A stretch of 64,000 nt of DNA from NCBI GenBank assembly GCA_030247885.1, contig JAPDRO010000013.1, positions 62,001-126,000 of the forward strand, written 5' to 3'. Origin of the DNA: Taxawa tesnikishii (nom. ined.). Taxonomy: Eukaryota > Ascomycota > Dothideomycetes > Dothideales. Position 1 is the first letter of the stretch. Each line of letters begins with the position of its first letter. The translations under genes and the position numbers were made by a program. The notes under the pieces are model-generated. The model made no database searches, had not been told where the DNA came from, and saw only the letters and a list, made by a program, of their open reading frames with translations. This document shows positions 12,121-22,936 of the stretch, piece by piece.

Positions 12121-12728
12121 ATGGACGACAATTTCGCGCACCTGACGCGATTATCGCAAAAGCCGGGCGTACAGAGTACCTTGATACTTTCCCGAGATAC
12201 TGGCGCCATTGTGCGAGCCTCGGGCCTCGAGTCCCGCAGCAACGATGCCAATCCAGACAGCACGCTACCACCCTCGAACAGTGGCAACAATGACTCAGTA
12301 CCAGCTGGCACAGAGCGAGCAACTGGGCGGATCCGTAATGCGGAAGACATTGCAGCGCTGGTCATGGGGTTCGTGAAGGCGACGGGCGGGATGGTGCAGG
12401 AATTGAACGGCGTTGAGGACGACGAATTGAAGCTGTTGAGGATACGCACCAAGAGGAATGAGATTGTTATCGTGCCCGGTATGTCTCCGCCAAACGTGTG
12501 CCCGATCGACGGATTCTGAGCCAGCCTTGTCCCTGCCCTCGTGTTGGATTTCTTGGGATGGCCCGGCGATACACCTGGGCAGAGGATTGCTACTCGGTCA
12601 TGCCAATCGCAATGAAACTGCCGCGGGAGGATTGGTGACGAGAGCACAAACTAGGTAGCCGGTTAACTGATGTGTGAACAGATGCGAAATACATTGCTGT
12701 GGTCATTCACGATACGCCGCCAGCCTGA
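12121..12728 (+). CDS. Dynein light chain, roadblock/LC7 family
   Basis: Roadblock/LC7 light chains dimerise and bind the dynein intermediate chain. Exon 1 (12121-12478) encodes MDDNFAHLTRLSQKPGVQST with LILSRDTGAIVRASG, the roadblock strand-turn-strand, and the ELKLLRIRTKRNEIVIVP strand. A 203-nt intron (12479-12681) is followed by a short exon (12682-12728) encoding DAKYIAVVIHDTPPA, the expected C-terminal strand. The 135-residue product is a little longer than animal DYNLRB because of a Ser/Asn-rich insert (about residues 40-62), as is common in filamentous fungi. A 258-codon antisense frame covers the same DNA and is a shadow. The second exon is too short to appear as an open frame; I found it by the D codon split across the intron. 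Confidence 0.88.
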
Positions 12729-13297
12729 ACGTTTACCGCTCCCGTATGAGGTCCGGGAAATCGGACAGCGGCTATGCAACAGAATTGGCACGGCTTCCCA
12801 ATTCGATCGCAGAACTCAACACTGAGTTGACACAGCCGGCACAGACGCATGAAGCTCAGAAGAGCTACGAGACACGGCCAAATAATTTGGACGAGAGGAA
12901 GATCGGGTTCAGCTGCATCAGACTTTTGAGAATGTATTGGAGAGGCACGCTTACGAGAATCGACGGCTTGTCGATAAGAAAAGAGGGATGGATCGAGTGC
13001 GCAGAGTGAGATTTTACATACAGGTAGGCATGTTGAACGTTAACAACCCTTCGAACTCCGAGGCTAACAAACTGTTCGGGCCAAGAGGCAAATTTTTATG
13101 GGGCATCGTTGTTTAAAATGCGATGAGCAATGAGTGATACCCTTTCGTACTCTCCGTAAACAATGTCCTACCGCACTCCAGCTAATCAGCGCTGAACAAC
13201 GTACTGACCAATCCATTGCCATGAAGTACACACGGCTACGCTAGTGTTCCTTTGGTACGCCCTGCCTTTCCAGCCCATGGCAAGTGACTCTTTACGA
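12729..13297. other. Intergenic region between convergent genes
   Basis: The roadblock and DUF1348 genes converge here. No gene or repeat recognised; both 3' untranslated regions and terminators probably lie here. Confidence 0.5.
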
Positions 13298-13996
13298 TCA
13301 CCAATGCGCCTCGGAAATCTCGACCGTCTCCGGATCTACACCCTCCTTGAACCACCTCCCCTCCTCACCAATCTCAACGTCGTTGCCCTGAAAGCCAGAT
13401 CAGTACCGCTCCTTATTCCAATCATATGAACACGGGTGAATTGGTGAAGGATTCTCACACTCATCTGCCTCTTCCTCATCCTCCCATCCTCCGCAAACGT
13501 CCAGTCTTCCAACCCGTAACACCGTTTCCATTTCATCCCATCGTGGGCGTCCTGGTACTCATACCAGAACTGGACGGCGATCTTGTCGTACGTGAAAGCG
13601 AAGAGCTCCTTTCTCAGCTTGTAACTCTTCTCCCTCTGCCACTTGCGCGTCAGGAAGTCGACAATCTTCTCGGTTCCGGAGAAAAATTGGTCACGGTTGC
13701 GCCAGATGCAGTCGGGTGTGTATGCCTTTGCCACTTTTTCGGGATTTCTTTTCGCTTTCTTGTCAGCACGAGGGCTGGAACGGTTAGAGTTCACGAGATG
13801 GAAGGAAAGGGATGGGGATGTTGGAGTAGGTGAGAAAGACGGGGAAACAAGGAATTGAAATGGGGGAGGGGCTGACGCATGGGCATGGATTCGGAGGACG
13901 GGGAAGGGGGTAGTGTTACTGCTCGTTCCAGAGATCCTGTGCCTTCTTGACTTTGGCTTGCGCGGTTTCGCGCGTGAACGGGGGTGCAAGGGACAT
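13298..13996 (-). CDS. DUF1348 NTF2-like (SnoaL-fold) protein
   Basis: A small cytosolic protein of the DUF1348 family, an NTF2/SnoaL-like fold of unknown activity found in bacteria and fungi. Exon 1 encodes MSLAPPFTRETAQAKVKKAQ and DLWNEQ, ending at about 13923. The next exon continues NPEKVAKAYTPDCIWRNRDQ, FFSGTEKIVDFLTRKWQREK, ELFAFTYDKIAVQFWYEYQD and KWKRCYGLEDWTFAEDGRMR. The last exon begins after a short intron near 13395 and ends VDPETVEISEAHW, the usual family tail. The frame is clean, and corrected length is near 160 residues. The first acceptor is chosen because it joins WNEQ to NPEKVA in frame; an earlier AG would insert KKAKR. Not seen: a signal peptide or any partner gene. Confidence 0.85.
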
Positions 13997-15156
13997 TGTC
14001 CTTCGCGTCATGTTAGTCGGGTTGGCTCTGGCGAAGCTGGTGCGTAGCATTGGTAGTTGACAATGGTGTATCAAACGAACCTCAGCGATCGAGACAGTTC
14101 GAGCAGGTCTTGTAGCCGTGAATGCGTGCGGTGATGATTTGTCGGAGGGCTGATTATTCTTCCGCGTATGGTTGCCGTGGTACTTTCATATGCTTGATGA
14201 TTACTCAGAGGATTCCGATCGTGGTTCCGTTCAGGGCAGAGGTATGGGAGTGGGTCAGCCCGATTCTCGTAATCGATAAGCGGCATATATAGCTATAAGG
14301 TCCCGGCCAGAAAGACTTCTTCATCAAGCGTCCCATACCGCAGCAACGGCGGACTGGATCCTGTTTGACTTCTAGGGGTCAAAAGGAAAAGGACAAGGGA
14401 GTAACGGCCACGGCAAGAGCGAAATGCTATGAGTAGAGATTAGGGAGGACTTGACTGGAGGATTGACTACCCTTTCTTGGCCTAGCTCGTAAGCGGCGGT
14501 AGACTTGCTTCGACCGGCGTTGCGACCCGTTGTGAGAACGTCTTATGGCTGCATGTTGTTCATTCTTCTGTCACCTCTATGCATATCCCACTGTGTTGAT
14601 CGAGGTCTGCGTGATTACGTGTCGAGGTTGTTGTTGTTACACAGCAGCAGCCACAGCCGTCAGGTTCGCCGCAATATCATCTAGTTTGCTCTTGCTGTGT
14701 GCATCCTTAACTCAAATTCGCAAATGCAACCACACTATCTCCTCCAGCGCAGAATTAGCTATTCAGCGGAGCACTAGCACACAGGACCACGTTGTTTTGA
14801 TTCTACAATCCCCGTAAGCACGCCTGATCAAGTTATCAACTCAGGATCTCTCTACCATCAGTCTGGTAGTGTGCTGTGCACGCACAGAGCGTCGAAATTC
14901 GCTAGTTAACAGATGTGCTATAAGCGCAGTCACATTGCAAAGTGAGGAAGAAGATGCGGCCGGCGGCTGAGGCATCAAATTACTATTGAGACTGCAGCTC
15001 AGTGGACTTCCCGTACACCACGAAATATTTCTACATCTTCACAACTTCAGTCTTTTGGTAATCTCGACGAAGGGAAGGCAGGCCACAAACCCCCATGGTT
15101 TCGGTACTATTCCTGCAGCAAGCATCACCGGGCAAAAGCTCTTCTCAGTTGCGCAC
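13997..15156. other. Gene-poor intergenic region
   Basis: About 1.1 kb upstream of the DUF1348 gene. A 90-codon plus frame at 14545 is Cys/Ser-rich without recognisable features. I see no RNA gene or transposon. Confidence 0.45.
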
Positions 15157-15800
15157 TTAAAACGTACGGTGCTGGATCGTAACAACAACCCTCGACCTAT
15201 CTTTTCTCCAAACACTCTCCATCTCCTCAACGTCCCTCGTCACGAACGGAAACACCGGTAGCTTCGCCGCCGCATCATGCAGCGCCGTCCTTTCTTTGCG
15301 CGAATCCCGCCATGATCTAAGCCACCGGGCCGGACCTTCGGATGGTAATATCCTTGCTTCTCAGTACAGCAGCCGGAAGTGGAACACCGAGACCGCCCAG
15401 CGGGCCGATTTGCACGTACTGCGTCGGCCATTGCAAGCGAAAAGTGGTGAAAGGTTATTGTGCCAGGGCGTCGTATATGGAATTAAGGACGAGCTTGATG
15501 TCGTCTAAGCTGCTGAGGTCGGCTGAGTCAATAGGGTTGATGAGTTCGTCGACGCCGTCGATTGGTCCGCGCGCGGCACCGATGACCTTGCCAGCGCCGA
15601 AATGCTTGGCGAACGTGATAGCCGCTGTGCTGGAGATGGATGTCGCACCGATGATGAGAACGGTGAATTGGGTGGGGAGGCTGACGGTGAGAGCACGCAT
15701 GGCTATCCAGCTCGCCATTGCGGGACTCCCCACTGTAGGCCATTCCCTCGCTCCTTGGAGGCCAGTGACTGGCTCCGCCTATGGAAGGTGCTTTGGGCCA
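15157..15800 (-). pseudogene. Decayed MDR-superfamily (zinc-type alcohol dehydrogenase-like) gene
   Basis: The clearest piece, TVGSPAMASWIAMRALTVS then FTVLIIGATSISSTAAI, FAKHFGAGKVIGAARG and DLSSLDDIKLVLNSIYD, is the nucleotide-binding half of a medium-chain dehydrogenase/reductase of the YogA-like class. After an in-frame stop the sequence continues TQYVQIGPLGGLGVPLPAAV and LRSKDITIRRSGP, then slips to another frame giving a C-terminus that ends at 15157. The GroES-like N-terminal catalytic half is missing, and the region after GAAR is shorter than expected. Unlike other broken frames in this window, these breaks are not short homopolymer gaps: an in-frame stop, internal losses and a missing half. 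I infer a true pseudogene. It sits just downstream of NAA50 on the same strand. Confidence 0.75.
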
Positions 15801-15964
15801 TCTTTCCAAGACAGCGAGAAACGTGCATCGGGCTCTCTTCCTTGAGCGCCACAGCGAGCTCGAAAAGAAAGCCTATCGAACACTCGCGGGCGCGAAGAGC
15901 AAACAGACAAAAAGTCGCTCGTAGTCTCACGCGGCGTCCACAACCAACAACCCCATCACCTACC

Positions 15965-16770
15965 TCACGTCCCCAGCAAATCCCCCACGCCAACCGCCCT
16001 TTTCAAGACCACCGCTCCCTGCGGATTAAGCCGTCGATAATACCCCTCCTCCTTACTTTCCTCTCTGAATCCGCGCTTCGCATACCACAACAAGCCCTCT
16101 TCATTCGCCTCCCAGACATGCGCGCCAACCTCTTTGACACCGTACTCCTTGACTGCGCGCACCAGGATAGTCTGCAGCAGGTGCGTTGCGATACCATAGC
16201 TGCGGTAGGGCGAGAGCACGCAGAGGGTCGAGATGTACAGCATTGGCGGCGAATTCCCCAAGAGGCGGCAGCGGATACCACCCACGACGCGGCCTTGCTC
16301 TGACTGAGAGCTGCTACTCTGAGAACCAAAGACGAGCGGTTTGGTTGAGGTGGTTTGATCGTTCCAGATTGCGAGCAGGGTGATTGAGTTTGCGACTTTT
16401 TCCGTCAAGATCTCATCGTAGAACTTTGATGGGTACGGAATGGGTAGCAGGATACTGTTGAGCCTTTTGAAGGACTGGACGTTCTCTTTCGTGCAAGGCC
16501 GGAGTGTGATTCTTGGATCCAATGCTGGTGGCGCACGTGACGTGGAGGGGCCGGGGATGTGGGATCCTGGTCAAATCTGGTTGGGGGAGCCGGATCCGGT
16601 GTTCTACTTTTGCATTCCTCGTCTACGATGAAAGTGTGAAACCGCGAGGCGGAAAGCTCGCGGACGGGCTGTGGGCGCGGCGGAGGCGGTGTTTTGGCGG
16701 ACAGACGGGCTGGTGGTGGCTCCGTGATGGCGGGAGGCTTGTTGAGCCATGCTGCGATTGAAGTCTGCAT
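15965..16770 (-). CDS. NAA50: N-alpha-acetyltransferase 50 (NAA50/NAT5), GNAT fold
   Basis: NAA50 is an N-terminal acetyltransferase that associates with NatA and acetylates Met-starting peptides. The GNAT core reads ITLRPCTKENVQSFKRLNSI, LLPIPYPSKFYDEIL, GGIRCRLLG, LYISTLCVLSPYRSYGIATH (acetyl-CoA loop RSYGIA), GAHVWEANEEGLLWYAKRGF and YYRRLNPQGAVVLKR. About 85 residues precede it: MQTSIAAWLNKP, a Pro-rich stretch, and SRFHTFIVDE. The frame breaks between extension and core at G4 16553-16556; one added base joins them as TSPGPSTSRAPPALDPRITL. I choose ATG 16770 because MQTSIAAWLNKP resembles the fungal NAA50 opening; ATG 16522 would give a bare GNAT domain. It is divergent from MIC19, 236 bp away. 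Confidence 0.82.
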
Positions 16771-17006
16771 CTTGCTCCGCTTCTAGTCCTCAGATGAAAA
16801 CTCCCACTCGTATACACCTTCTCAGTGGGATGCGAAGAATGGAGGAAGAAGAAGCGCGCGCACCGCGTTCGAAGTGAAGTTCCGCTCCACCCAAGCGGTC
16901 CGGCCTTGGCATCAACCGCAACGCTAGCGCTTGCATTCATCCGAACATTGACGCCAAAAGATCCAGCTACTCGTACATCGGCTATACCACACCACCCAGC
17001 CACACA
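16771..17006. promoter_or_regulatory. Shared promoter region of NAA50 and MIC19
   Basis: 236 bp separates the two divergent start codons. No TATA box is evident. The inference rests on position only. Confidence 0.5.
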
Positions 17007-17762
17007 ATGGGATCCGGCGGCTCGAAACCAGAGAGCGATCCATCGCAGCATGTCTTCTCCGCGTGCGCCCACCTCTAACCTCCTAATGGCTCATCCACCT
17101 CTCTACTTCTAGCTAACACTTTCACGCGCAGAGACAGCCCCGTCCGCTTCTCGCAGTCGGTGATCGACTCGTTGCAGAACAGTCCCGAGGTATGCCGCCC
17201 TCCTCTCATCGTCACCAACCCCCTCTCAATGGCAGAAAACCAAGAACGCTTGCTAAATCGAAATCGCGGTCAGACCGACTCAACACGCTCGCGCAACCTA
17301 GAGCTCCAAATCCAAGCCCGCGTGACCGAAGAACTGGAAAAGATTCGCGAAATCGAAACCCAGCGCCTGGACGAATTCACCTCGAAAATCGCTCCCGTCT
17401 CGGACTCCCCGACTCCCTCTTCTGAATCCTCCTCCTCCTCCTCCTCCTCCTCCTCCGCCGACTCCTCCTCATCCGATTCTCTGGCTTCTCAGGTCGCATC
17501 CGCTCTTACCCCGTCCTCCTCGTCCGGCAAGGACCGCACGCGCGACAGCGTGAGCAAAGAGATCGCCGAGCTGAAGAGCAAACTCGAGAAGCGCAGGAAG
17601 CAGGAAACTATGGACCCGTCGCTAGAGAAAGCCAAGGAATCCCTGGTCCAATGTCTGCGCATCAATGACAGACGGCCTTTGGATTGTTACGAAGAGGTGG
17701 AGAAGTTTAAGGAGGAGGTCAGCAAAATGGAGAAGAAGTTTGTCGACCGAGCTGTGAGGTGA
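17007..17762 (+). CDS. MIC19: MICOS complex subunit MIC19
   Basis: Mic19 is a peripheral inner-membrane subunit of MICOS, which shapes crista junctions. Exon 1 (17007-17062) begins MGSGGSKPESDPSQHVFSA, with Gly2 placed for myristoylation. Exon 2 (17132-17189) gives DSPVRFSQSVIDSLQNSPE, the most conserved Mic19 motif. Exon 3 (17274-17762) gives TDSTRSRNLELQIQARVTEE, a charged coiled coil, a run of serines (about residues 90-115, from TCC repeats), a second coiled coil, and the C-terminal LVQCLRINDRRPLDCYEEVE helix with two cysteines spaced like a CHCH half. Both introns have good GT..AG ends, and the second contains CTAA. Reading through the second intron meets an in-frame stop, supporting the splice. 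The frame is clean. Confidence 0.9.
17420..17475 (+). repeat. TCC trinucleotide tract encoding poly-Ser in MIC19
   Basis: About a dozen near-perfect TCC codons in a row, interrupted by GCC GAC, encode the serine run between the two coiled coils of MIC19. It is likely length-variable. Confidence 0.8.
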
Positions 17763-18339
17763 AAGAGGCTGGCTGTTGTACGACTCGCGCCCTATCGGGA
17801 TGGAGGTGAGACGATGGGGTGGTTGGCAGGGAAGGAAGACGGTGGACACGGACGCCTGAAAGCTTTGGAAGTTACGTAAGGCGGATCTGGGGCGATGGAT
17901 AGAGGTCGTGGCATACGCGTGTACAATCCTGCCTATACTGTAATCCTAGGTTCTTCAAAAGAGGACGTATTCCTCCACCCGTCGCTCTTTTACAGACGCG
18001 GCACTATGAGCCCACCACGGTGAACATATCAAGGTCGTTGGTTCATGGGTGCTTCATGGTTTTGAATGATTTCATGGGTTTTGGGCTGGGGATTTCACCT
18101 TTCTGGCATTCCGCTATGTTACACCGCTAGAAAAGGGCATGTACATTGGCTCGATCCCAGAATCCTAGCCATCCAGAACCAACTTTTGTGTCTGCCCTTT
18201 CCGACTCGAGTGAGAAACAAACCATGTGCAAGAGATGTTCAAATCGTTAGAAGGAAAGATTATCCGTCCTTTCTGGAAAGCTGTCCTCGTAACTCTCTTG
18301 AAAGGGAGTCCAATACAGCGGTGAGGCTATTGAAGCACT
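17763..18339. other. Intergenic region between MIC19 and EGD1
   Basis: The two genes converge here. A 146-codon plus frame (18066-18506) overlaps the end of EGD1 antisense and lacks domains. Nothing else seen. Confidence 0.5.
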
Positions 18340-19162
18340 CTACTCGACATCACCCTTGCTCTCGAAGTTCTCGCCCTCAACCAGGTCAGGGATATCGTCC
18401 TCATCCTCGTCCTTCTTGCCCTCGGCACCGGCCTGCTTCTGCATGTTCTGGTAGCTCTCGGCGAGCTTGCGCAGGGAGGCAAGGCTGTCGGGGCCAAGCT
18501 GGTTGAGGATACCGGGGACGAGCTCGGTGAGTTCCTTCTCCTCGCCGTTACCGTAGAGGGCGAAGGTGTTGGCCGGAGGCGCGGCGTGGACTGGTCCATG
18601 TCAGTGCTGTTCAGCTTTGCGTGCTTGTGCGCTGCGACGAGTCGTGGGGGACCTTGGTCCGGTTGTTGCGATGTGTGACCGTAGACTGATGGGTGACGGA
18701 TGATGAGAGATGCGCAGAACGTACCCTTTGGTGCAGAGAAGTGAATGACGTTGCCGTCAGACTTGAACATGTTGACCTCCTCGATGGCCTGGATGGGCTG
18801 GACGTTCATCTTCTTCAGGGTGGTCTGGAGCTTCTTGTCGTCGGCACCGGAGGACTTGTGGACCTTCTTGACCTTTCTCCGTGGGGTGCCCTTGCCTCTA
18901 TTATCAACACGTATTAGCCGGTTCCCTCATTGTTTTCTCTATTCGCCCAAGATGATGTATTGAACTGTGTTTTCGGATGCTCTGCCTCAAGGCTCGCACG
19001 AATTGGCTCGGCGGGGAATGCGGATAGCTGCTTACCCTATCTCGCGGTCAGTAACTCCTCATATACTCCCAAATTCGATCTTTGCGAGCTCTGAGACTTG
19101 CACGCGACAAACGCACCAATACGGACGGCATTTTGCATGCGCTGAAGCTTAGCTTGATCCAT
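18340..19162 (-). CDS. EGD1: Nascent polypeptide-associated complex subunit beta
   Basis: NAC beta (Egd1/BTF3) pairs with NAC alpha and binds nascent chains at the ribosome exit. Exon 1 encodes [16 protein letters not shown]; after an intron of roughly 215 nt the NAC domain follows ([57 protein letters not shown]). A further intron (donor near 18725) leads to [37 protein letters not shown] and an acidic tail ([20 protein letters not shown]) ending KGDVE. Basic ribosome-binding RRKVKK and the acidic tail are both as expected. The product is near 160 residues with a clean frame. The exact first acceptor is my choice (the one giving RIGKGTPRR); there may be another small intron in the long gap. 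Confidence 0.92.
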
Positions 19163-19611
19163 TGCTAGGGATTCGCTTTTCGATCTCGATCTCGGCGGCT
19201 TTGGCAGTGGTTCAGCAGAGGATCACTCTAGCGACGTTTTCGCAGAAGTATATGTCGGTCTAGTTTACGTGATGTCAAAAAGAGGCCGCCGTGAATGATA
19301 TGAGCGTGAAGTTCGCTGTCTCCGATGAAGACGAAGCTGGTCCGAGCTCTCACTGTGCGTTCGCTAATGGATTTCGAGCATCAAAAGTAGGAGGACTCTA
19401 TCGTCAATGCCACTGCCATATCTAACATACACACTGATGGAGAAGCCAGCTAGCTGTGGAACAAGACCGATGCGCGACAGCAGAAGGATGCATTGCAGTA
19501 TTTGTGTAGATTCGACTACGCGGGTACTATCAAATAATGTATCCTTCATCGAAACAATGCCAGAAATCCACCGCCCACACTCCTCAATCAACCAAGGGCA
19601 AGAAAGAAGCA
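19163..19611. other. Intergenic region upstream of EGD1
   Basis: About 450 bases with no recognisable gene; it should hold the EGD1 promoter and the SDR gene terminator. Confidence 0.5.
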
Positions 19612-20663
19612 TCAATATCCATTCTTCTTCAACTCCTCCTCCGTCCAGTCCCACAGCTTCTCAGCTAACGCTTGATCCTTCGCCTTCCGACTCCCGTTGC
19701 TCCGATTCCCAACCGGCGTATAGAGATACCCCTTCCTGACCTCTTCTCTCGGTCCCGTGCACGCCCACAGCGAATTCCTGGCCCCCTGTGGAATGGTAGA
19801 CAATATCCCAACACGCTTTCCCACACCCGAAAACGCCCAGAATCCCCATCGGATGACGGCCTGACTCGACTTTGTGCTCGCAAAGAGCTCCGTCTCGATG
19901 ACGCCGGGGTGGACAGACGTGCAGGTCAGCTGCGGGTACCGCTTCTGCAGCGCGCGTGCGTGCAGTATATTTGCTAGCTTGGCGGAACCATAGCGCGCCC
20001 AGGTGCCATAGGTCTCAGCGGCCGACTGGTCCCAGATTATACCGCCGGCGGGCGCCATTTGGTGGCCTGAGGATGTCAGGTTCACGATACGGACGTCGGC
20101 GTCGGCGTCGGCCTTCTCGGCCGTCCTGAGAAGGGTTGGTAGCAGGAGTTTGGTCAGGAGCGCATGACCCATGTGGTTCGTGCCGAACTGGATCTCGTAG
20201 CCTTCGGATGTCTTGCTGTAGGGCATTGCCATCACTCCAGCGTTGTTGAGTAGGATGTCTAGACGCTCGGAGCGGGAGTTGAAAGCGTTGGCGGCGTTTT
20301 CGATGGACTTGAAGCTCGCGAGATCTAGTTGGAGGAATGAGATAGAGGCGTTTGGAACGGCCTCCTTGATCTCAGCGATGGCGGCTTCGGCCTTGGCTGG
20401 TGTACGAGCTGCGAGGAAGATTTCTTTGGGATTGTGCTTCGCCAATTGCAGCAATGATTCCTTGCCTAGGCCGGTATTGCCTGGTGACTGTTAGAACGCG
20501 TTCGCAGTCATCCTTCTGGACCCCAGAAACGCAGGATAACTCCAGAACTCTAACAAGGCGTTTGAGAAGCATGACGCTTACCTCCAGTCACCAGAATGAC
20601 TTTGCCCGAGAGGTCCGGGATGTCCCTTTCAGGCTCGAATGAGACGCCGCCAAGGAAAGCCAT
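19612..20663 (-). CDS. Short-chain dehydrogenase/reductase (retinol dehydrogenase/WW-oxidoreductase-like)
   Basis: An NAD(P)-dependent SDR with a Rossmann fold. Exon 1 encodes MAFLGGVSFEPERDIPDLSG and KVILVTGG; a short intron then splits TGGNTGLGKES, the cofactor TGxxxGxG motif, across two exons. Later motifs are LDLASFKSIENAA, LLNNAGVM, the catalytic Ser in IVNLTSSGHQM, and the YGSAKLAN Tyr/Lys pair, then SVHPGVIETELF. The tail RKAKDQALAEKLWDWTEEEL resembles the fungal short-chain reductases annotated near retinol dehydrogenase and WW-domain oxidoreductases. About 315 residues; clean frame. No signal peptide or membrane segment. Substrate cannot be told from sequence. Confidence 0.88.
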
Positions 20664-21546
20664 TGCGCCTGAGCGGAGAGAAGACAAGACGTTCGAGATG
20701 TTGCGATGATAGTGCTAAAGTTGAAAACGTCTAGTCAGTAGCAGATGAGGATGCGAGTGTGTTGTCTTGCGATGAAAAGGAGAGATTGTGCCGCCGACGA
20801 CAGCCTACTTATCTCAGGACTCTACGGCCGCAAAAAGACTGTTCATCACGTACTATGGCGCTCTTGACCACGATAATTGCGCCGTGCGGCGTTGTTATAG
20901 AATCTGTACTCGAGAAAATGGCCCGCCCGTATCATAAATCTAGAAGGTCGAAATATCGAGGGGATACAGCCAAGACCTTAAGCGCGATGGGGTGCGCTGG
21001 CCCGGTTGATCGAGCCGCAAGGTGGTCAACCAATCGGATCAAGTCAACGCAACGTGCCGAACCGCACTGATGTGGGGATCCTGAACCACGTTGGTTCAAT
21101 CGATGTCCCTATCGCACAGCGCAATGCAATCCGCCAGGTCATAGCCATGTGAATGCATGCGCGCGTAAGCGTTTACGGGCGAGAAAGCGCGTGCAGGCGC
21201 GAAAGTTCCTCCGCTGTGCTTTCTCCACGACTTGCGACGCTGATCGCTAATCTCTGATCGGCAAAGGAGAACGGCGTCATAAAAGAAAAGGTGAAAACGC
21301 TGCTGAAAAGTGGCAGTCACCGCAAGACAGCAAGACAAGTAGACTTCCATTTCGACACTTGAAGCCAACACACTCGGCCGCAAGAGAAACATCATAAGAG
21401 CGGCACGGAGCCTTCAACCAAGTACTGTACTCGAGTATCACGGGAGGCATCAAATGGCGACTTGCAGTAATCAGAAACTAGACTGCGGACCATGTCTGCA
21501 TTCATTGCTAAGGAGAGGAGCGTGATTACTATCATGAATATACAGT
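20664..21546. other. Intergenic region upstream of the SDR gene
   Basis: No gene recognised. Short open frames on both strands lack domains. Confidence 0.5.
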
Positions 21547-22830
21547 TCAACCATAGTTGTGTCCAATCTCCTTCTGGCCCAAAGCCTCACGCCTGGACGT
21601 GCTATTCGGATCAAAGTACGGTCTCTCGCCCAGACCAACAGCACGGTTTCCAAAACGGTCGCCCTCCCCCGGTAGTCGAATGTCGCAGAGTGGAAGACAC
21701 TGCGGTTGTCCCAGATCGCTGCACAACAACTGTGTCAGTGTTGACTTTTGCACGGCTTCCTGATCACTTACCGATGTCGTTCTTGTTCCTCCACTTGAAC
21801 CGGACTTGCAGGTCGTGGTTCTTATAGACCAGGTCCAGGAACCAGTTCAAGAGATGCTTGCTCTCCGCCTCAGTCAGGCCGTTGATGTGCTTAACGTGGG
21901 CTCCGACGGGGAAGATGCTCTTCCAACCAGTCACAGGATTCGTACGGACGACGGGGTGGATAGCCTTGAGCTCGGAACCAATATTCTCCGGGGCACCTCT
22001 GGGCTGGTTGTACAGCTGGAAGCCACCTTTGTTTGCAATATCACTGAAGAATGGCTGCGCAAACGTCGCGGTGAGTGTCTCGAGAAACCTCTGGTACGGT
22101 TCGCTGATCCGGTCATATATCTCGTAGCCCGAGGCCCACAGAGTGTCTGCGACGGAGTCTGTCACCAAATGCTCCCACAAAACGGACCCCGAAGTATCTC
22201 AGCAACGTACCACCTCCCGTTCTGGGCAGCTGCGTCAGCCTCAGACTCGTGTAGTCGGCCGGAACGGGCTCGAACGCGATGTCACTGTGCCATTGCGCCG
22301 CGCTCTGGTTCTTGTCGCTCAGCTCGTCCGGTCTTGTACGCTTGTACAGCTTGTCGTGCTGCACGGAGCTGATCGTGCTGATCTCGGGATCGGACCCGCC
22401 GAGCTCACGGTCGGAGTTCAGAATGGGGTGAATGTGCAGGCCGGAAGTGGATGGCTTGCCGGCAAGCTCGCCAAGACGCTGGATCAGTTGCTTCTGTAGG
22501 TCGTTCGTCAGGTTGTCTTGCTTCCTGAAAAGACCACGCCGCGCTGCGAGACTGGATACAAGACTCAGTAAGGATTCTCATCGCGTCTGCTGCACTCATA
22601 CTCTTGATGGCGAGGTCTCTCAGGAGTTCGTCCGCATTCGGTGCATTGAGAAATTCAACCAGGTTTGCCTCTGGAAATTCTGTTCCAATAATCGGAGTCA
22701 CGTCTTCTGACTTGTACTGGTCGAGAGAACCGGAGTACTTCAGTGGCTCTTTGCGCGGGGATGCCTTCAGCTTCAGCTGGGAGAGGTCAGCTCTGACGTT
22801 CTCCTCGACCTGTACTGCGGATGGAGGCAT
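21547..22830 (-). CDS. TauD/TfdA-family Fe(II)/2-oxoglutarate dioxygenase (JLP1-like)
   Basis: This family cleaves sulfonates such as taurine or hydroxylates other acids. Motifs are the N-terminal KYSGSLDQYKSEDVTPIIGT, ISQRGVVFFRKQDNLT (after a 50-nt intron, 22601-22552), HIHPILNSD, the iron-binding HSDIAFEPVPADY (His and Asp), RTGGDTLWASGYE (Thr/Trp region, across a 64-nt intron 22210-22147), and in the last exon the second iron His in SVFHSATFDY and the 2-oxoglutarate Arg in NRAVGLGERPYFDP. Frame is lost at A4 22528-22531; one added base gives VVFFRKQ. I choose the start MPPSAVQVEEN at 22830 because a TATATAAG lies about 100 bases upstream; the earlier frame start at 22911 is too close to it. 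The adjacent transporter gene is divergent and might import a substrate; this is speculative. Confidence 0.88.
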
Positions 22831-22928
22831 TGCTGCAGTCTGTGAGTAGTTTGGTGTTGTTCTCTCGTATGCCGAATGACAATCGTTCTTAGGTTGCTGT
22901 TCTACGTTCAAGCAGCGTATGCGCTACT

Positions 22929-22936
22929 CTTATATA
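22929..22936 (-). promoter_or_regulatory. TATA box of the TauD-like gene
   Basis: TATATAAG on the minus strand, about 99 bases before ATG 22830, flanked by a GC-rich stretch. It places transcription start near 22900 and supports the downstream start codon. Confidence 0.55.

Noticed and set aside
11871-12647. 258-codon minus frame
   Set aside because: Lies antisense to the roadblock light-chain exon and the shared promoter; translation has no family features.
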